Assembly (NCBI GenBank): GCA_963708725.1
Contig: CAVPTL010000008.1
Location: forward strand, 248,001-312,000
Direction of reading: 5' to 3'
DNA: 64,000 nt
Source of the DNA: CAVPTL01 sp963708725
Lineage (GTDB): Bacteria > Actinomycetota > Thermoleophilia > Gaiellales > JAICJC01
The translations under genes and the position numbers were made by a program. The notes below the pieces were generated by a model. The model saw nothing but the letters and a program-made list of their open reading frames with translations. It ran no database searches and was not told the origin of the DNA. Below are positions 18,335 to 26,989 of the stretch, piece after piece. The first letter of the stretch is position 1. The number at the start of each line of letters is the position of its first letter.

Positions 18335-19291
18335 TCACTCCATCATCGCGGTTACTTGAGCTTCGGTCGGCATCGCGTCAGCGCATGCGAGTTGCCCAAC
18401 GACGTAGGCGCCGGCGGCGTTGGCAAACCGCACCGCGTCAGCCGGACGATCGCCCGCCAGCAGCCGGTGACACAACGCCCCGCCGAATGCGTCGCCGGCC
18501 CCCAGGCCGTTGACGACCTCGACCTTGAGCGGTGAAACCAGTTCCCTGCCGCCCGGCTCGGCGACGAGCACGCCATCGGCGCCGAGCTTGATCACGGCGA
18601 GCTCAGCACCGGCGGCCAGCAGGGCGTCGGCGGCCGCGTCGGGATCCGCGGTGCCCACCGCTGCCTCGGCCTCCGACCGGTTTCCGACCACCACCGTGGC
18701 GTGACCGAGGGCCTGCTCGTAGCGCCCTCGAGCGCTACGCGGATCCAGCCACAGCCCGGGCCGCCAGTCCAGGTCGAGCACGGTGGTCGCACCGGGGGAA
18801 CGCCATTCCAGCGCGGTCAGTGTCGCGCTCGCGCTCGGCTCGTCAGAGAGCCCGGTGCCGGTCACCCAGAAGATGTCCGCCGCCTCGATCGCCTCGCGGT
18901 CGAGGTCAGCGACCTCGAGCATCATGTCCGGCGCCTTGGGATATCGGTAGAACCAGATGTGCGGATCTGACGGGGGATCGAGCTCTGCGAACACCACTGG
19001 CGTCGGCAGGTTGGCGGCGGTGCCCACATGCCCACTCGACACCCCAAAACCTTCAAGCGCCGTGCGCACATAGCGGCCAAAGGGATCATCGCCGACCTTG
19101 GTGATGACGCTGGTGCGCCGGCCAAGGCGGGCCGCGGCGACGGCGACGTTGGTCGCGGTACCGCCGAGAAATCTCGAGAACCCGGCGACCGTTTCGAGCG
19201 GTCCGGCGGTGGTCGGGTAGATGTCCACGCCGACGCGTCCCATCGTGAGCACCTCATACCCCGCCCTGTCTCCGGAATCGATTTTGCCCAC
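18335..19291 (-). CDS. iolC: IolC, 5-dehydro-2-deoxygluconokinase (PfkB family)
   Basis: 318-residue ribokinase/PfkB-family kinase. Substrate-side signature LTMGRVGVDIYP near the N-terminus and FLGGTATNVAVAAARLG; ATP-side signature NGLGAGDAFGGALCHRLL with the catalytic Asp in GAGD. It phosphorylates 2-deoxy-5-keto-gluconate ahead of the aldolase. GTG start; three bases separate it from iolB. The long IolC forms of some bacteria carry a DUF2090 aldolase fused to the kinase; here the kinase is alone, consistent with the separate aldolase at 11596. Confidence 0.9.
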   Translation of the reverse strand: MGKIDSGDRAGYEVLTMGRVGVDIYPTTAGPLETVAGFSRFLGGTATNVAVAAARLGRRTSVITKVGDDPFGRYVRTALEGFGVSSGHVGTAANLPTPVVFAELDPPSDPHIWFYRYPKAPDMMLEVADLDREAIEAADIFWVTGTGLSDEPSASATLTALEWRSPGATTVLDLDWRPGLWLDPRSARGRYEQALGHATVVVGNRSEAEAAVGTADPDAAADALLAAGAELAVIKLGADGVLVAEPGGRELVSPLKVEVVNGLGAGDAFGGALCHRLLAGDRPADAVRFANAAGAYVVGQLACADAMPTEAQVTAMME

Positions 19292-19324
19292 GCGGCTAGC
19301 CTACCAGCGCTGTCCACAGCTCGA

Positions 19325-20149
19325 TCATCCGGACCGCTTCAATCGTCCATGGCGCTTTGCGTAGCGCTCTCCACGGTTGAAGATGAAGAGACCGCCGGGA
19401 ATCGAGAGCGCGCCAATCACGATCAGCGGCCACAGGTCGCCCCAAAGCGCCGAAACGCTCGCGCCGTCGAGGATCGCGTGGCGGCAGCCCTCGAGCGTGT
19501 ACGTGGCGGGCGAGATCGTGGCGAGCCACTGCATCCACTGCGGCAGCACACTCACGGGGTAATAGACGCCGGAGACGACCAGCAACATGCCCTGGGCGAT
19601 GAACCCCAGCTGCGTCCCCTTCTCGGGTGAGATCAGTGGCAGCACCGCCGTCATCATCCCGATCCCGACGAACGAGATGGATGAGAACGCGAGCACCACA
19701 ATCGCAGCGCTGAAGTTGGCGTCGGTGAAGTGCACACCCAGGATGTAGGCGACCAGGGCGAACAGGAAGATCGTGCGAATCACGCCGTAGCAGACGGCGA
19801 ACGCACCCATCCCGAGCAGGTGCGCCGGACGCGACAGAGGCGCCATGAACGTGTACTCGATCGTGCCTTCCCACCGCTCCCAGGCGACCGTCTCGGTGAC
19901 GATTTCAAAGACCAGCCCGAGGTACGACCACAAGACAGCGCCGATCAGCAGCACGATCTCGGTGTCGTTCACATTGATGTTGCCGCCGGCGGCCTCGACG
20001 CCCTTGGCGATGAAGACGATCGTGAGGGTGTTGGCCACCGTGTAGAGGAACCACGCCAACTCCCACCAGGCAAACCGCCGGATGAGATACGTATTTCGCT
20101 CGACGATGCCCGCGAACCCGATCGCCTCTCGACGCATCCCTTCGATCAT
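19325..20149 (-). CDS. ABC-2 type transporter permease
   Basis: 274-residue integral membrane protein with six predicted helices (WELAWFLYTVANTLTIVFIA; TEIVLLIGAVLWSYLGLVF; VIRTIFLFALVAYILGV; further helices to LWPLIVIGALSIPGGLFIF). ABC-2 family, the channel part of exporters for drugs, lipids or polysaccharides. ATG at 20149 overlaps the ATPase stop; an open frame further upstream lies inside the ATPase gene and is rejected. Works with the 20146 ATPase. Substrate unknown. Confidence 0.85.
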   Translation of the reverse strand: MIEGMRREAIGFAGIVERNTYLIRRFAWWELAWFLYTVANTLTIVFIAKGVEAAGGNINVNDTEIVLLIGAVLWSYLGLVFEIVTETVAWERWEGTIEYTFMAPLSRPAHLLGMGAFAVCYGVIRTIFLFALVAYILGVHFTDANFSAAIVVLAFSSISFVGIGMMTAVLPLISPEKGTQLGFIAQGMLLVVSGVYYPVSVLPQWMQWLATISPATYTLEGCRHAILDGASVSALWGDLWPLIVIGALSIPGGLFIFNRGERYAKRHGRLKRSG

Positions 20150-20988
20150 TTGGCCGCCACCTCCTGTAACGGGTCGCCCTCGTCCTCGAACGCACGCCCG
20201 GTCGCCTCGAGGAATGCGTGCTCGAGGGATTTGCCTCCATACCGGGCAATGATCTCGGCCGGCGAGTCCAGGCACAGCAGCCGGCCGTTGTGGAGGATCC
20301 CGACCCGGTCAGCCATCGCTTCGGCCTCGGCCATATCGTGCGAGCACAGGAGCACGGTGACATCGGTGGTCTCGCGAATCGTGGCCACAAACGCCTGTAC
20401 CTCGAGCTTTGACCGCGGATCGAGCCCCGTGGTCGGCTCATCGAGCAGCAGCAGCATCGGGGAGGTCAGAAGCGCCCGCGCGAGCGCGATCTTTTGCTGC
20501 ATGCCGCGCGACAGGTCCTCCATCGGCTCGGTCGCGCGACTGACCGGGAAGCCGACTCGATCGAGAATCTCGGGAATCAGCGCGCGCGTCTGCCTGGGCG
20601 TGAGGCCGTAGAAACGGGCCGAGTAGCTGAGGTTTTCCATTGGTGACATACGTTTGAAGAACGACGCCTCGACCGACACGCGGTTGACCATCCGTTGCAC
20701 CTGGCGGGGGTGGTCGAACACGTCGACGCCGAACACCTCAGCGGTTCCGCCGTCGTTCAGCAGCAGCGTCGAGAGCAGCCGTACCAATGTCGACTTACCC
20801 GAACCGTTCTGCCCCAGGATCGCGACGCATTCGCGCCGTTCGACGGTGAACGAGACCGCATCGAGCGCCACCGCCCAGCGTTTGGGTCCACGCCGTTTGG
20901 TGCCATCACGGCGGACGAACTTCTTCGTGAGTTGACGTACTTCGACTGCAACGGGAGCGGGCACGAAACCCTTCCTGGGAGTGACCAT
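20146..20988 (-). CDS. ABC-2 exporter ATPase
   Basis: 280-residue ATPase of the DrrA/CcmA group. Walker A LGQNGSGKST, signature LSRGMQQK, Walker B LLLLDEPTTGLDP and switch His in LLCSHDMAEAEA. The stop overlaps the permease start. The start chosen is ATG 20988 (MVTPRKGFVP); the frame remains open further up to 21096, but that region is basic, Cys-rich and unlike the family. No clear ribosome site precedes either start. Confidence 0.85.
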   Translation of the reverse strand: MVTPRKGFVPAPVAVEVRQLTKKFVRRDGTKRRGPKRWAVALDAVSFTVERRECVAILGQNGSGKSTLVRLLSTLLLNDGGTAEVFGVDVFDHPRQVQRMVNRVSVEASFFKRMSPMENLSYSARFYGLTPRQTRALIPEILDRVGFPVSRATEPMEDLSRGMQQKIALARALLTSPMLLLLDEPTTGLDPRSKLEVQAFVATIRETTDVTVLLCSHDMAEAEAMADRVGILHNGRLLCLDSPAEIIARYGGKSLEHAFLEATGRAFEDEGDPLQEVAAK

Positions 20989-21123
20989 GTGGCCCAACCG
21001 ATGCGCGCACGAGGCGGCGCAGGGCGGGCAATGCATGAGTTGGTGGCGGCGCGGCGGGCGCCGGCGTTCTCGGAGAAGACCGGCGCAATCGCCCACTCTA
21101 GCACCGAAATCAGCCAGATTCGG

Positions 21124-21158
21124 CGTGAATAAATGGTGCCTGGCACCATTTATTCACG
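21124..21158. repeat. dispersed 3'-end palindrome, copy 2
   Basis: Perfect 17-base arms (21124-21140 and 21142-21158) around a single T, sharing the core arm GAATAAATGGTGCC with copies 1 and 3. It begins one base beyond the TGA stop of the minus-strand zinc alcohol dehydrogenase (21160) and lies upstream of the ABC exporter ATPase, so it would separate these two same-strand units. Confidence 0.85.
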
Positions 21159-21159
21159 G

Positions 21160-22263
21160 TCAGGCGTAGGCGATGACGCGGCGGGCCCCGTCGCCCGCGC
21201 GCATCTTGGCAAAGGCGTCGTTGATCTGGTCGAGCTCGATCCGCTCGCTCACCAGCCGGTCGATCGGGAGCTTCCCCGAGAGGTGCAGCCGCGCGAGTCG
21301 CGGAAAGTCGATCTCCGGCTGCGTAAATCCGTAGTTCGAGCCGAGCAGTCTGCGACTGCCGTCGGCGAAGCCGAACGCGTCGAACGTCGCGGTTGCGCCG
21401 TCGGGGGTGAGGCCAACCAGCACGCCGGTACCACCGCGGGGCACCAGCGCCATCGCCGACTCGATCGTCGCGACCAGCCCCAGGGCTTCGAACACGTAGT
21501 CAGGACCGCCTGGGCAGATGCCGGCGACCGCGGCCGCCATCCCATCGCCTGCCCGGACACCATGGGTGGCTCCGAGGTCGCGCGCCATCGCAAGCTTCTC
21601 GTCGCTGAGGTCGACCGCCACGATCGGATCGGCTCCGACCAGCGCGGCGCCCATCACGATCGAGAGTCCGACACCACCACAGCCAATCACCACAACGCCG
21701 GCCCCCGCCTCGACCTCGGCGGTGTTGGCCACCGCGCCGACGCCGGTCGCCACGGCACACCCGATCAACGCCCCCACGTCGGCAGGTAACTCGGCCGGCA
21801 TGATCACCGCCGCCGACTCGGGAACCACCGACCGCTCGCCGAACGTGCCCACGCCGAGGTAGGAGAACACCGGCTCGCCGCCGGGACGCCTCAGCCGGGT
21901 GGTGCCGTCGGTCATGGAGTTGGTGAGCGAGCCGGAGCCCTCGCAGAGCCACGGTTTTCCTCGGTAACAGTGACGGCAGGTATTGCACGGCGCGAGCCAC
22001 GACAGGGTCACCCGATCGCCCGGTTTCAGCGAGCTCACGCCGTCACCGACGGTGTCGACCTGCGCGAACCCCTCGTGGCCGAGCACGACCGGCGCCTGCA
22101 CCGCCCAGTCGCCGTCGAGCACGTGCAGGTCAGACCGGCACACGCCGGAGGCCAGCATCGTCAGACCGACCTCCCCGGACTGCGGGCCGTCGATCTCGAG
22201 CTGTTCGACTGTCATGGGCCGTCCGGCCCCGGTGAACACCGCCGCGCGCATCGGCGAAAGCAT
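21160..22263 (-). CDS. zinc-dependent alcohol dehydrogenase (MDR, class III-like)
   Basis: 367 residues. Catalytic zinc ligands in ASGVCRSDLHVLDG and LGHEGF, structural zinc cysteines in APCNTCRHCYRGKPWLC, coenzyme loop VVVIGCGGVGLSIVMGA. The pattern fits the class III/mycothiol-dependent or NDMA-dependent alcohol dehydrogenase group of Actinobacteria, which oxidise formaldehyde adducts or alcohols; which one cannot be told. ATG 22263, with a second in-frame ATG four codons later. It starts six bases after the DUF916-like gene stop on the same strand. Confidence 0.85.
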   Translation of the reverse strand: MLSPMRAAVFTGAGRPMTVEQLEIDGPQSGEVGLTMLASGVCRSDLHVLDGDWAVQAPVVLGHEGFAQVDTVGDGVSSLKPGDRVTLSWLAPCNTCRHCYRGKPWLCEGSGSLTNSMTDGTTRLRRPGGEPVFSYLGVGTFGERSVVPESAAVIMPAELPADVGALIGCAVATGVGAVANTAEVEAGAGVVVIGCGGVGLSIVMGAALVGADPIVAVDLSDEKLAMARDLGATHGVRAGDGMAAAVAGICPGGPDYVFEALGLVATIESAMALVPRGGTGVLVGLTPDGATATFDAFGFADGSRRLLGSNYGFTQPEIDFPRLARLHLSGKLPIDRLVSERIELDQINDAFAKMRAGDGARRVIAYA

Positions 22264-22269
22264 ACGCCG

Positions 22270-23283
22270 TTATTTCGAGTTGGCCCAAACGACGCGTCGA
22301 GTGGGATCGACCGCCGATCGCCGGCGCCGCACCCGGCGAATCACCACGACCACCGCCAGGGCAACCGCCGCCCAACCAAGCAAGACCAGCAGGTTCCACG
22401 GGATGATCACGACGTTCGCGGGAGAATCGAAGCTGAGCGCAGACGAGTCGTTGTAGAAGAGATGAGTCTGAAGGTGTGTCCAGCCGATGAACGGAGGATC
22501 GCTCCACGCCGCCTCCACGAACCGAACCGTGCCCGGCAGAATCGTGTAGTGAGGCGCCTTCACGTCGGTGCCCGAGCCGCCCGCGGCAATGCCTGAGCTG
22601 AACGTCGTTGAGCCCTTGAGGATGTTGAAGAAGGTGTTGCCGTGATTGATGACCGCGATCTGGGCGGTGACGGTCGGGTGAAACAGCGCATCCCACAGGT
22701 CACTGGGGGATCGCACCGAGGTCAGCGACTTCCAGTGAACATCGACCGAGCGCACCACCGCGGCTCCGCGAAATACGAGGCCACTGCCATCGGCGGCCGT
22801 GACTCCCGCCGCCATCAGCGAGGCGACGGCGGGCCGGTAGCGAACTCCTGCCCCCGTACTCACCGTCCGTGACCGGAAGATGACCGCCAACGTGTGCGTG
22901 CCGGGTGGGATGTGCTTCGGCACCTTGATGGTCACCCCGACACCCCGCGAGGTATGGGCCGGGACGCGCAGGAGGGTCGCCGAAAGGGTGGTCCACGGTG
23001 CCGCCGAGCCGGGCAATGTGCCCGGGGCGACGAAGTCGACGGTCGACTGGGCATCGATCGAGTAGTCCTGCGGAAACACGTCCAGCGAGACGGCCGCATC
23101 ACCCTTGTTGTAGACGCGAATCACCGTGTGCGCAGTGCGGCCGGGCACGAGCCGCAGCTGAAGCTTTGAGGGGGCGACGCCGATGTTGACGGCCGTCCCC
23201 GGCTTGGCCGTTGCCGCGGAGGGCGCCAGCACGGCCGCGAATGCCAGTGCAATGAACGATGCTCGGAGAATCAGGGTGCGCAT
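22270..23283 (-). CDS. DUF916-like surface protein with C-terminal membrane anchor
   Basis: 337 residues. Signal peptide at 1-26 (LILRASFIALAFAAVLAPSAATA). The exported part resembles DUF916, the peptidoglycan-facing domain of WxL-associated proteins: GVAPSKLQLRLVPGRTAHTV, then DVFPQDYSIDAQSTVDF, then VTIKVPKHIPPGTHTLAVIF. One C-terminal helix (WNLLVLLGWAAVALAVVVVI) is followed by RRVRRRR as a stop-transfer signal. In Firmicutes such proteins sit in operons with WxL proteins and help hold them at the wall; two WxL-like proteins lie directly upstream here. ATG 23283 with GTGAGG upstream; upstream frame extensions reach into the neighbouring gene. Confidence 0.7.
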   Translation of the reverse strand: MRTLILRASFIALAFAAVLAPSAATAKPGTAVNIGVAPSKLQLRLVPGRTAHTVIRVYNKGDAAVSLDVFPQDYSIDAQSTVDFVAPGTLPGSAAPWTTLSATLLRVPAHTSRGVGVTIKVPKHIPPGTHTLAVIFRSRTVSTGAGVRYRPAVASLMAAGVTAADGSGLVFRGAAVVRSVDVHWKSLTSVRSPSDLWDALFHPTVTAQIAVINHGNTFFNILKGSTTFSSGIAAGGSGTDVKAPHYTILPGTVRFVEAAWSDPPFIGWTHLQTHLFYNDSSALSFDSPANVVIIPWNLLVLLGWAAVALAVVVVIRRVRRRRSAVDPTRRVVWANSK

Positions 23284-23293
23284 GTGTGGAACC

Positions 23294-24760
23294 TCACGGT
23301 GTCGTCGCGATGTAGGTGATGGTTGTCGAGTAGGCCGACGTGGACGCCGGATCGGGGAAGCCGATGGTGAGCCGGTAGTCGAGCGGCACGGCCACCCCGG
23401 CGGTCGCGGTGCCGGTGGCAATCGTGGTCGCCGTGGTGGTGAATGAGGTGAATGTGCTCCCACCCGATCGCCGCCACGCGAGGTCGGCCAGGGGGATCGT
23501 CTTGCCGGTGCCGTCACCGAACGGGCCCGATCCGTACGCGGCGAGCGTCCACGTCGCCGTCGCACCGACGGTGGCCGTGGTTGCCCCGACCAGCGTGACC
23601 GGGGATGACAGCGGGCTGACGGTGCCGAGGTTGACCGCGGTGGTTGAGAGCGACAGCGTCGCCACCGGAGCGGCCGACAGCGACAGATCGTCGAAGCTCG
23701 CCACCCCAGCGCCCACCAGCCGCACCCGGATCGAGACCGAGGTGGTCGTAGCCTGAGTGGTGAACGTGAAGGTGTTCAGGGTCCATGCCGAGTTCTGGAG
23801 GCTGTTCGAGAGGATCGTGGTGGTGCCACTGGGAGCCTCGATCGCCACCACCTGAGCTTGCGCAGCGGTCGAGAGGTTGGCGGTTCCGATCTCGGCCGAG
23901 AGCGTGTATGCCGTGGACGGCGAGACCGCGATCCCGGTCTGAGCGACGTACCCGTCGTAACTCGCCGACCCTGAATACAGCTGGAGCGACGCGCTGCCGG
24001 AACTGGGTGTGGCGACTCGGTCGGGCACCTCGCCGGGGCTACCCGCGGTCACCGTAAGAGCTCCCCATGAGGCCGGTGAGGTCGCGGTCATCTGGGGCTT
24101 TTGGAAGGTCATCATCTTTCCGGCGGTGGCGGTCGTGTTGGTGCTGTACATGCCGATGCCACCGCTCGGGTAGGTCGCATCGGTCGCGGTCAGGGTTGCG
24201 ATCTGGGTTCCGGGCGCGCCGTTGGTACCCGCGTACGCCGTGCAGGTCAACGTCGAGCCGGTCGCGGTCGCGCGCAGCCACCCTGGTAGCCCGGCACTGA
24301 CGGTCATGGCCGCGGTGCGCAGGACGGTGTCGGTGCCGGCCACCCGTTTGACGAGTTGCAGGCTGTTGCTCGTGACCGCGCAGCCATAGAAGTCGGAGGC
24401 GTCGCGATACCGGAACGCGATCCCACCCGAGAGCCCTGTCCGCAGGTCAACCGGCGTGCCCTGGAGCTGGAACGTCCCGTCGGTGTAGTCGGTGGATCCG
24501 GTGACCACAGCGACGTCGGAGCTGCGCGCCGCGCCGGTCGGTGTCATCGAGGCGCCCGAGACCGCCATGCCGCCGGCGGTGACCGTGTAGGGGGAGAGAG
24601 CGGAAAGCGAGTCGGAAAACATGGTGGACGCCGTCCCCTGAGTCTCGAAACCGGGGTTTTGGATGAGGTTTGTGGCCGCGAACGCGCTTGCTGGAGACAG
24701 CGCTGCGGCCGCCAGCAACATGCACGCCAAGGCGGTGATCCGCACGCGAAGGGTTGGCAT
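23294..24760 (-). CDS. secreted WxL-like protein with laminin-G-like region
   Basis: 488 residues from ATG 24760 (GGGATGG ribosome site); a TTG 13 codons upstream is the alternative start. Signal peptide at 1-28 (ITALACMLLAAAALSPASAFA). The N-terminal half has a concanavalin/laminin-G-like section (FRYRDASDFYGCAV, GGIGMYSTN) and a galactose-binding-like section with NPGFET. The C-terminal 120 residues (from VNLGTVSPLSSP) match the small protein at 24894: a WTL motif and the ending TTITYIATTP. This resembles WxL wall-binding domains. Probably a non-covalently attached surface or adhesion protein in one unit with the DUF916-like gene ten bases downstream. Confidence 0.65.
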   Translation of the reverse strand: MPTLRVRITALACMLLAAAALSPASAFAATNLIQNPGFETQGTASTMFSDSLSALSPYTVTAGGMAVSGASMTPTGAARSSDVAVVTGSTDYTDGTFQLQGTPVDLRTGLSGGIAFRYRDASDFYGCAVTSNSLQLVKRVAGTDTVLRTAAMTVSAGLPGWLRATATGSTLTCTAYAGTNGAPGTQIATLTATDATYPSGGIGMYSTNTTATAGKMMTFQKPQMTATSPASWGALTVTAGSPGEVPDRVATPSSGSASLQLYSGSASYDGYVAQTGIAVSPSTAYTLSAEIGTANLSTAAQAQVVAIEAPSGTTTILSNSLQNSAWTLNTFTFTTQATTTSVSIRVRLVGAGVASFDDLSLSAAPVATLSLSTTAVNLGTVSPLSSPVTLVGATTATVGATATWTLAAYGSGPFGDGTGKTIPLADLAWRRSGGSTFTSFTTTATTIATGTATAGVAVPLDYRLTIGFPDPASTSAYSTTITYIATTP

Positions 24761-24814
24761 CAACCATCCCGTTCGCAATCGGACGGGTGGTTCCTTCAAA
24801 CCGGGTCGTTAACT

Positions 24815-24849
24815 CCGTCGGGGGCTCCCTGCCCGGAAGCCCCCGACGG
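24815..24849 (-). terminator. hairpin between the two WxL-like genes
   Basis: Perfect 12-base arms (24815-24826 and 24838-24849; CCGTCGGGGGCT and complement) with an 11-base loop, between the stop of the small WxL-like gene (24894) and the start of the large one (24760). No U-run follows, so it could be a partial terminator that lowers expression of the downstream genes. Confidence 0.65.
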
Positions 24850-24893
24850 ATGCGCTCACCGCGTGGGTGGGCGCGCTGACCTGTGTTCAGGGA

Positions 24894-25382
24894 TTACGGT
24901 GTGACGACCGTATAGGTCAGCGTGTCAGAGAACGGCGTGGCCGAAACCGGGTCGTTCCAGAGCAGCGACAACGCGTAGTTCACGTTGGTCGCGGTACCGG
25001 TCTGGGGGGTCGCGACAGTACCGAGGGCGATGTTCTGGTTCGCCGCCGACAGCTGCACGCCGGGGAGCGAGCCGGTCACCGTCAAGCGCGAATCAGGGAT
25101 TACGGCAGCACCAGAGGTGAAATTGCCGGTGCCCTTGACCTGGAGGTGCCAGGGAGCGTTGGCGAACACGGTCGCGACGGTGGGGGTTGCCGACGTCGCA
25201 GTGCCCAGCGGATCAACGGTACCGAGGTCGATGGATGCCGGGGTCAGGGTCAGCTGGACGGCCGCCTGGTTGGTGAACTTGACGGTCTGGCTCGCCGTCG
25301 TCGCCGCGGAGGCCGGCGCGGCAGCGACGGCAACGGCGATAACAGCAACGCACGCAGCAATCGCAAAGCGTGCTCGGGACAT
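24894..25382 (-). CDS. small secreted WxL-like protein
   Basis: 162 residues. Signal peptide at 1-27 (ACVAVIAVAVAAAPASA). The rest is a single beta-rich domain: LTPASIDLGTVDPLGT, a WHL motif at 78-80 in FANAPWHLQV, and a C-terminal strand SDTLTYTVVTP. The domain aligns with the C-terminus of the 488-residue protein downstream. WxL domains bind peptidoglycan non-covalently; this assignment rests on motif and neighbourhood (DUF916-like protein). Strong GAAGGAG ribosome site eight bases before ATG 25382. A 116-base gap separates it from the metallophosphoesterase gene. Confidence 0.65.
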   Translation of the reverse strand: MSRARFAIAACVAVIAVAVAAAPASAATTASQTVKFTNQAAVQLTLTPASIDLGTVDPLGTATSATPTVATVFANAPWHLQVKGTGNFTSGAAVIPDSRLTVTGSLPGVQLSAANQNIALGTVATPQTGTATNVNYALSLLWNDPVSATPFSDTLTYTVVTP

Positions 25383-25498
25383 TGGGTAACTCCTTCACTC
25401 AACAGGGACAAAAAGGCCGTCCGGTTTCGGTCGGCGAGGTTGAATGTCGGCGTCGCGGCCGAGGCGCCCATGACCCTTTTGGGGGATCTGCCCCGCGG

Positions 25499-26494
25499 CT
25501 AGGTAACCGGGATCGTGGCCATCGCCGGGCCATCTCCACCGGTATGCGGCGTCGCCACAAGCAACCGGCCGTGGGTATCCGCGGCGTCGATGATCGAGAG
25601 CTCCAGCGTGCGATCAGCCATGATGTCGATCTGCAAGAAGGCGCATGCGCCCGGGGTGAGGTTGGCGAACTGCAGCCACGACTTTTGCGACGTGTTCGAC
25701 CGTCCGGCGGAGTGCACCGCAGGCGCCGTGGAACACAGGCCCATGACGACGCTCGTGAGACCGGCGTATCCCCCCGACGCTCCTTGCGGTTCCATCAGCT
25801 GGACGTTGTGATCGTGCCCCTGGAGGATCAATGAGGCGTGTGGGCCACTGCCGTCGTTGCGTCCCATGATCTCGTCGATGAGATTCTGCATCGTCGGGCA
25901 GTCGTGATGGTTTCCGTAGTAGCTCCAGCGCGGGTGGTGGGTGACAACCACGTTCGAGGTACCGCGAGACCACACCGAGCGAAGCCACGCGACCCGTGGG
26001 TCGCCGGACACCGATCCACCCCGCGCCGGCACCGGCCAACCAGGCGTATCGGCGAGGTAGAGCACAGCTCCGGAGTTGACGAGGATGAAGCGGATACCGG
26101 CGATGTCGACGAACTGGTCGGTCAGCGGGATCCCCGCCGATTTCGAGATCCAGCCACCGTCGGTTCGGGTCAGGGTGCCCTGCGCCTGGTTATAGGCCAG
26201 CCAGGCGCGAGCGTCGGGATATTTGCCGCCCGGGCCATTGGAATGGTTGCCCGGCGTCATCACCGTGCGCTTCGGCGAGATGTGCTCCTGATCGAAGAAC
26301 TTGTCGTAGTGCAACACGGTCTTGGCAGTGCAGAACGGGGTGTACTCGTCGCCACCGATCACCAGCCAGCACGCCGAGTCCTTGCCCAACCGGCCGAAAG
26401 CCGCGTCGATTGCGGCCGCAACCCGGTCGCCTTTGCCGCCCTGCCCACCGGCGGCATCGGATGCGAACGCAACCCGCGCGACCGCTGCGGACAC
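25499..26494 (-). CDS. calcineurin-like metallophosphoesterase, cassette copy 1
   Basis: 331 residues, a metallophosphoesterase-fold protein. Visible motifs: GGDEYT at 47-52, TPGNHSN at 80-86, THHPRW at 185-190 and GHDHN at 226-230. The first family motif (D-x-H) is incomplete: D13 is present in FASDAAG but no His follows two residues later, and GNH is followed by Ser instead of Asp/Glu. The same holds in the paralogue at 41580. No signal peptide. The GTG start directly follows the stop of the small twin-arginine protein gene with no gap. Phosphodiesterase or phosphatase activity is plausible; substrate unknown. Confidence 0.8.
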   Translation of the reverse strand: MSAAVARVAFASDAAGGQGGKGDRVAAAIDAAFGRLGKDSACWLVIGGDEYTPFCTAKTVLHYDKFFDQEHISPKRTVMTPGNHSNGPGGKYPDARAWLAYNQAQGTLTRTDGGWISKSAGIPLTDQFVDIAGIRFILVNSGAVLYLADTPGWPVPARGGSVSGDPRVAWLRSVWSRGTSNVVVTHHPRWSYYGNHHDCPTMQNLIDEIMGRNDGSGPHASLILQGHDHNVQLMEPQGASGGYAGLTSVVMGLCSTAPAVHSAGRSNTSQKSWLQFANLTPGACAFLQIDIMADRTLELSIIDAADTHGRLLVATPHTGGDGPAMATIPVT

Positions 26495-26914
26495 CTAGAC
26501 CGCCTCGATCAAATGTGCCACCAGATCGCACTGGCGACGGTGGTCGGCCTCGGCGCCGTGGACACGGAGCGCGCGCAGCGCGTCAAGCGTCAAAACCACC
26601 GCCGGATAGAGCCCGAGCACACCAGCGGCCTCATCCCCCGGCTGCCCGTCGATCGTGCTTTCGATCAGCTGCGCGATTCCGGCGACCACATCTGCGTCCG
26701 CGTTTCCATCGGCGGCGTAGCGGCGAAGGCACTCCACCGTCTCCGCCCACGACGACGTGTGGTCGAGATATCCCCACAGATCCCGGGCGACGTCCGCTTC
26801 TTCGAACCCCGGCGCAGGCGGCTGGCGGTGCGTCTCGTCACCCAGCGCGCGTGCCATCCACGACCCGAACAGTGGCACCGCCACCAACACGCTGAAAAAT
26901 CCACGCCGTCTCAT
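26495..26914 (-). CDS. small Tat-signal protein, partner of metallophosphoesterase, copy 1
   Basis: 139 residues, unknown family. The N-terminus MRRRGFFSVLVAVPLFGSWMARALG looks like a short twin-arginine or basic leader with one hydrophobic helix; the mature part is helical and acidic with DLWGYLDHTSSWAETVECLRRY and GLYPAVVLTLDALRAL. The paralogue at 41169 keeps WEYLDHCSSW, ETVERLRDY and GLYPAVALML, so these are the conserved core. The stop is adjacent to the phosphoesterase GTG in both copies. The frame is open further upstream, but ATG 26914 gives the leader. Function not known; an export or activity partner of the enzyme is a guess. Confidence 0.7.
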   Translation of the reverse strand: MRRRGFFSVLVAVPLFGSWMARALGDETHRQPPAPGFEEADVARDLWGYLDHTSSWAETVECLRRYAADGNADADVVAGIAQLIESTIDGQPGDEAAGVLGLYPAVVLTLDALRALRVHGAEADHRRQCDLVAHLIEAV

Positions 26915-26989
26915 CACACCCGCACCCCCGACCAGAGTTTGCACCTCGCCAAAATCAGGAGCCGGGGTAGAGCATACGCGACGATCTGC

